NCBI GenBank assembly: GCA_024763185.1
Contig: JANTFY010000070.1
Location: 1 to 9,682, forward strand
DNA length: 9,682 nucleotides
Direction: 5' to 3'
Source: Gammaproteobacteria bacterium
GTDB lineage: Bacteria; Pseudomonadota; Gammaproteobacteria; GCA-001735895
In this document: one piece after another, positions 6,792 through 9,682 of the stretch
Layout: every line of letters begins with the position of its first letter
How positions within the stretch are numbered: the first letter of the stretch is position 1
Notes under the pieces: generated by a model
Databases searched by the model: none
Seen by the model: the letters and a program-made list of their open reading frames with translations, nothing else
What the model was told of the DNA's origin: nothing
Program-made: the position numbers and the translations under genes

Positions 6792-7652
6792 ATGGCGGGT
6801 GCTAAAGAGATACGAACCAAGATCAAGAGTGTTCAAAACACTGCGAAGATCACGAAAGCTATGGAAATGGTGGCGGCCAGTAAAATGCGTCGTGCACAGG
6901 ACCGCATGCATGCTTCTCGTCCCTATGCCGAGAAAATCAAAAAAGTCGTGGGGCACCTGGGCAGTTCCCATCCCGAATATAAACATCCCTTCCTGATCGA
7001 GCGGCCGGTTAAGAAAGTGGGTTTGATTGTGGTTACCTCTGACCGAGGTCTATGCGGTGGCCTGAATATCAACCTGTTTAAGAAGGTCCTCGCGCAGTTG
7101 GAGCAATGGCAGGACCAAAAAGTAGGTATTGAGGTTGTTACCATCGGTGGCAAGGGCTTGAGCTTTTTTAAACGACTGGGGGCTCATGTCATTGCTGAAG
7201 TCAGTCATTTGGGTGATACACCGGACATTACCGATATTATCGGCCCGGTACAGGTATTACTGAAAAGTTATGAAGACGGTGAAATCGATGCGATTCACCT
7301 GGTCAGCAATCATTTTGTAAACACCATGACTCAGCAACCTGAATTTCATCAATTGGTGCCTGTTGAGGCATCTACGGATGAAGAGGTTAGCCACCATTGG
7401 GATTACATTTACGAGCCTGGTTCCAAAGAGGTGCTGCATAACCTGCTGGATCGTTATATCGAGTCCCTGGTGTTTAAGGCCGTGGTGGAAAATGTGGCCT
7501 GCGAAATGGCTGCTCGTATGATTGCGATGAAGAGTGCCACCGATAATGCCGGTGAGCTCATCAATGAATTACAGCTGATTTATAATAAGGAGCGACAGGC
7601 AGCCATTACCCAGGAAATCAGTGAAATCGTGGGCGGTGCTGCGGCCGTTTAA
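6792..7652 (+). CDS. atpG: AtpG, F1Fo ATP synthase subunit gamma (rotor shaft)
   Basis: A 286-residue protein, one shorter than E. coli gamma. The N-terminal helix GAKEIRTKIKSVQNTAKITK leads into AMEMVAASKMRRAQ (residues 23-36); its MVAASKM part and the C-terminal ELQLIYNKERQAAITQEI together form the antiparallel coiled coil that turns inside the alpha3beta3 head. The central Rossmann-like domain has VTSDRGLCGGLN (81-92), the most conserved gamma segment, with C88. It rotates with the c-ring and epsilon. No plant-type redox insertion is present. The ribosome binding site is weak (GAG near 6780), so translation may depend on coupling to atpA 20 bases upstream. Confidence 0.98.
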   Translation: MAGAKEIRTKIKSVQNTAKITKAMEMVAASKMRRAQDRMHASRPYAEKIKKVVGHLGSSHPEYKHPFLIERPVKKVGLIVVTSDRGLCGGLNINLFKKVLAQLEQWQDQKVGIEVVTIGGKGLSFFKRLGAHVIAEVSHLGDTPDITDIIGPVQVLLKSYEDGEIDAIHLVSNHFVNTMTQQPEFHQLVPVEASTDEEVSHHWDYIYEPGSKEVLHNLLDRYIESLVFKAVVENVACEMAARMIAMKSATDNAGELINELQLIYNKERQAAITQEISEIVGGAAAV

Positions 7653-7690
7653 CCCTAATTTAGAATATATTTTTGTAAGAGGAATCAAAC

Positions 7691-9070
7691 ATGAGTACTG
7701 GAAATATCGTGGAAGTAATCGGCGCTGTCGTCGACGTGGAATTTCCTCGTGACTCTGTGCCCAAGGTCTATGACGCGTTACATATTACTGATGCGGATAA
7801 CCTGACTCTGGAAGTACAGCAACAGCTGGGTGACGGCGTGGTTCGTACCATTGCCATGGGCTCTTCTGAAGGTCTGCGCAGGGGTCTTGAAGTGACCAGT
7901 ACGGGTGCACCCATACAGGTTCCAGTGGGTCAAAAAACGCTGGGTCGAATCATGGACGTTTTGGGTAATCCGGTTGATGAAGCCGGCCCTATCGGCGCTG
8001 AAACCCGTATGCCAATTCATCGTGAGCCGCCAGCTTATGACCAACAGTCTACCCAGACCGAGATTCTTGAAACCGGTATCAAGGTAATCGACCTGATCAT
8101 GCCCATCGCCAAGGGTGGTAAGGTTGGTCTGTTCGGTGGTGCAGGCGTAGGTAAGACCGTAACACTGATGGAGCTGATTCGAAATATCGCGGTAGAGCAC
8201 AGCGGCTTCTCCGTGTTCGCCGGTGTCGGTGAACGTACTCGTGAAGGTAATGACTTCTACCACGAAATGTCTGAAGGCGGTGTTCTGGACAAAGTGTCCC
8301 TGGTTTACGGGCAGATGAATGAACCACCCGGAAACAGACTGCGTGTGGCACTTTCCGGATTGACCATGGCAGAATACTTCCGTGATGAAGGGCGCGACGT
8401 GTTAATGTTCGTGGACAATATTTACCGTTATACCCTGGCAGGTACCGAAGTATCGGCACTGCTGGGTCGTATGCCCTCTGCGGTGGGTTACCAGCCTACC
8501 CTGGCGGAAGAAATGGGTGCCTTACAGGAACGAATTACTTCCACCAAGACCGGTTCTATCACTTCTTTCCAGGCGGTATATGTACCGGCGGACGATTTGA
8601 CCGATCCATCACCTGCAACCACCTTTGCTCACCTCGATGCAACGCTGGTTCTGTCACGCCAGATCGCTGAACTGGGTATTTATCCGGCGGTAGATCCACT
8701 CGATTCCACTTCAAGAATACTTGATCCCAACGTGGTGGGGGCCGAGCACTATGAAACCGCTCGGGCCGTACAGGGTACGTTGCAGCGTTACAAGGAATTG
8801 AAAGATATCATTGCTATTCTGGGTATGGACGAATTGTCTGAAGAAGACAAGCAGGTGGTCGCCCGTGCACGTAAGATTCAGCGTTATCTGTCTCAGCCTT
8901 TCTTCGTGGCCGAGGTGTTCACCGGTGCGCCTGGTAAATATGTGGGTCTTAAAGATACCATTGCCGGATTCCAGGCCATCGTTGATGGTGATATGGATCA
9001 ATACCCCGAACAGGCGTTTTACATGATCGGAAGTATTGACGAAGTCGCAGAAAGAGCGAAAGATCTCTAG
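7691..9070 (+). CDS. atpD: AtpD, F1Fo ATP synthase subunit beta (catalytic)
   Basis: A 459-residue catalytic subunit, one shorter than E. coli beta. All catalytic landmarks are at the E. coli positions: P-loop GGAGVGKT (149-156, K155), catalytic glutamate E181 and R182 in GERTREGND, Walker B LMFVDNIYRYT (238-248, D242 and R246), adenine-stacking Y331 in GIYPAVDPLDSTSR, and the DELSEED motif (380-386) that couples nucleotide state to rotation of gamma and contacts epsilon. It makes or hydrolyses ATP at the alpha/beta interfaces. A strong Shine-Dalgarno sequence AAGAGGA (7677-7683) lies 7 bases before the ATG after an A/T-rich spacer, so it can be initiated independently and well, in line with three copies per enzyme. 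Confidence 0.99.
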   Translation: MSTGNIVEVIGAVVDVEFPRDSVPKVYDALHITDADNLTLEVQQQLGDGVVRTIAMGSSEGLRRGLEVTSTGAPIQVPVGQKTLGRIMDVLGNPVDEAGPIGAETRMPIHREPPAYDQQSTQTEILETGIKVIDLIMPIAKGGKVGLFGGAGVGKTVTLMELIRNIAVEHSGFSVFAGVGERTREGNDFYHEMSEGGVLDKVSLVYGQMNEPPGNRLRVALSGLTMAEYFRDEGRDVLMFVDNIYRYTLAGTEVSALLGRMPSAVGYQPTLAEEMGALQERITSTKTGSITSFQAVYVPADDLTDPSPATTFAHLDATLVLSRQIAELGIYPAVDPLDSTSRILDPNVVGAEHYETARAVQGTLQRYKELKDIIAILGMDELSEEDKQVVARARKIQRYLSQPFFVAEVFTGAPGKYVGLKDTIAGFQAIVDGDMDQYPEQAFYMIGSIDEVAERAKDL

Positions 9071-9081
9071 AGGCTAATACC

Positions 9082-9501
9082 ATGGCAATGACAATCCATG
9101 TCGATATTGTAAGTGCCGAAGAGCAGATCTTTTCCGGTCCTGCAGAAATGGTGTATGCACCGGCCGTTATGGGCGAAGTCGGTATTGCACCACGCCATAC
9201 ACCCTTGGTCTCACCGTTAAAACCCGGTGAAGTCCGACTTGACGTGGGTGGAGGCAAGGAAGAGTTCTTCTTTATTTCGGGCGGTATTCTGGAAGTGCAG
9301 CCGCACGTGGTGACGGTTTTATCCGATACCGCAATTCGTGCGGATGATTTGAACGAAGCCGCGGCCATAGAGGCCAAGAAGCGTGCAGAAGATGCGCTTT
9401 CCGATCAGCAGTCCGATATGGAAATTGCCAAAGCACGGGCTGAAATCGCCGCTGCCGCTGCACAAATTGCCGCAATTCAGAAGCTTAAAATCAGGCGATA
9501 G
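9082..9501 (+). CDS. atpC: AtpC, F1Fo ATP synthase subunit epsilon
   Basis: A 139-residue protein, the same length as E. coli epsilon. An N-terminal beta-sandwich (about residues 1-85: MAMTIHVDIVSAEEQIFSG, GEVGIAPRHTPL, FISGGILEVQP) binds gamma and the c-ring, and a C-terminal helical hairpin (about 88-139, very rich in Ala, Glu, Lys and Arg) can extend into the head and inhibit ATP hydrolysis. The first-helix motif that binds ATP in several bacteria, I(L)DxxRA, reads LNEAAA here (90-95), so its Asp and Arg are replaced. The start at 9082 matches the E. coli MAMT start; an ATG two codons later is less likely. AGAGG (9069-9073), overlapping the atpD stop, is the ribosome binding site, with 8 bases of spacing. 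It is the last gene of the operon. Confidence 0.97.
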   Translation: MAMTIHVDIVSAEEQIFSGPAEMVYAPAVMGEVGIAPRHTPLVSPLKPGEVRLDVGGGKEEFFFISGGILEVQPHVVTVLSDTAIRADDLNEAAAIEAKKRAEDALSDQQSDMEIAKARAEIAAAAAQIAAIQKLKIRR

Positions 9502-9516
9502 CATTAAAAACATTAT

Positions 9517-9526
9517 CGTGATCACG
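9517..9526. repeat. 10-base perfect palindrome between atpC and the terminator
   Basis: CGTGATCACG is a perfect palindrome without a spacer, lying 15 bases after the atpC stop and 7 before the terminator's A-tract. It has no loop and so would not form a stable RNA hairpin. It may be a protein site or chance. Confidence 0.3.
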
Positions 9527-9533
9527 TTCTAGT

Positions 9534-9562
9534 AAAAAAGGGAGCCTATGCTCCCTTTTTTT
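9534..9562 (+). terminator. Intrinsic (Rho-independent) terminator of the atp operon
   Basis: GGGAGC (9540-9545), loop CTAT (9546-9549) and GCTCCC (9550-9555) form a perfect 6-pair stem followed by seven T residues (9556-9562). Six A residues before the stem (9534-9539) can extend the pairing and give a T-run on the other strand, so the element could act in both directions. It lies 32 bases after atpC and 43 before glmU, separating the two transcription units. Confidence 0.93.
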
Positions 9563-9605
9563 ATGTATTATCAAATTCAAACCTATAACTGATTTAAGGA
9601 TAAAA

Positions 9606-9682
9606 ATGTCTCTAAGCGTTCTCATATTGGCCGCCGGTAAAGGCAGCCGGATGAAATCCTGCAAACCCAAGGTGATCCATGA
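9606..9682 (+). CDS. glmU: GlmU, bifunctional N-acetylglucosamine-1-phosphate uridyltransferase / glucosamine-1-phosphate acetyltransferase, N-terminal start only
   Basis: Only the first 25 codons are present; the reading frame is open at the window edge (the final TGA letters are out of frame). The N-terminus VLILAAGKGSRM (residues 5-16), then KPKVIH (20-25), is the nucleotide-binding signature of sugar-nucleotide pyrophosphorylases and closely matches the start of GlmU. GlmU acetylates GlcN-1-P and uridylates the product to make UDP-GlcNAc for peptidoglycan and lipopolysaccharide. Because only the pyrophosphorylase motif is visible, another nucleotidyltransferase is possible, but glmU directly after atpC is the usual gammaproteobacterial order. 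Shine-Dalgarno AAGGA (9596-9600) lies 5 bases before the ATG. I see no convincing promoter between the terminator and this gene. Confidence 0.88.
   Translation, partial: MSLSVLILAAGKGSRMKSCKPKVIH

Noticed and set aside
7778..8263. A 161-codon open frame on the minus strand inside atpD
   Set aside because: It lies wholly antisense to the conserved catalytic core of beta, resembles no family I know, and has no visible initiation context. It is a coding shadow, like the other long opposite-strand or out-of-frame frames here (for example 132-452 and 6077-6511).
9304..9309. CACGTG core in atpC as a parS site
   Set aside because: Only the six central bases match; the flanks do not resemble parS on either side.
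9561..9589. Promoter for glmU between the terminator and the gene (TATAAC at 9584-9589)
   Set aside because: The matching -35 region (TTATGT) is poor, and the implied transcript start would fall on the glmU Shine-Dalgarno sequence. Expression may come from terminator read-through or a promoter I cannot see.
9670..9682. Apparent TGA stop at the window edge ending the last gene early
   Set aside because: In the glmU frame the final bases read CAT then an incomplete GA codon, so the frame is open and the gene is simply cut by the window.
1..9682. A novel defence, mobile or biosynthetic system
   Set aside because: Every stretch longer than about 150 bases is accounted for by conserved housekeeping genes in a known order. 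No integrase, transposase, repeat array, toxin-antitoxin pair or unexplained ORF is present.

Overview
The window is an ordinary, highly conserved gammaproteobacterial chromosomal segment, read entirely on the + strand. Gene order is mnmG (3' end) - rsmG - parA - parB - atpI-B-E-F-H-A-G-D-C - terminator - glmU (5' end). mnmG-rsmG-parA-parB running straight into the atp genes, followed by glmU, is the arrangement of Pseudomonas-like and related gammaproteobacteria, and it lies near oriC in many of them. The products resemble E. coli and Pseudomonas homologues closely: subunit c carries the LVDAVPMIAVGL segment, and subunit a has a Pseudomonas-style N-terminus and the LRLFGNMYAGE segment. Base composition looks moderate, roughly half G+C by eye. 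I cannot name a genus from this.

Layout. Bases 1-803 hold the end of mnmG (tRNA wobble-uridine modification) and rsmG (16S rRNA G527 methylation). Bases 800-2463 hold parA and parB (chromosome segregation). mnmG, rsmG and parA overlap at their stop/start codons, and parB follows after 8 bases, so the four look like one transcription unit. Bases 2464-2609 are an AT-rich intergenic stretch with a good sigma70-type promoter (TTGATT-17-TATACT) and several ATTGAT repeats. Bases 2610-9501 are the complete nine-gene F1Fo ATP synthase operon. Bases 9534-9562 form a strong intrinsic terminator. glmU starts at 9606 and runs off the window.

The atp genes build one machine. AtpB, AtpE and AtpF form the membrane Fo motor and stalk, AtpH joins stator to head, AtpA and AtpD form the catalytic hexamer, AtpG and AtpC form the rotor shaft, and AtpI is an accessory membrane protein for assembly. 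All catalytic and proton-path residues I looked for are present. The c-ring site is aspartate without a sodium-type ligand pattern, so proton coupling is expected. No gene is broken, and I see no mobile element, CRISPR array, tRNA or rRNA.

I found no undescribed biological system. The points worth a second look are small: the repeat-rich atp promoter region with a hairpin at the predicted transcript start, the uncertain atpI start, changes in the epsilon-subunit ATP-binding motif, the U-rich leader of atpE, and a 10-base palindrome before the terminator.
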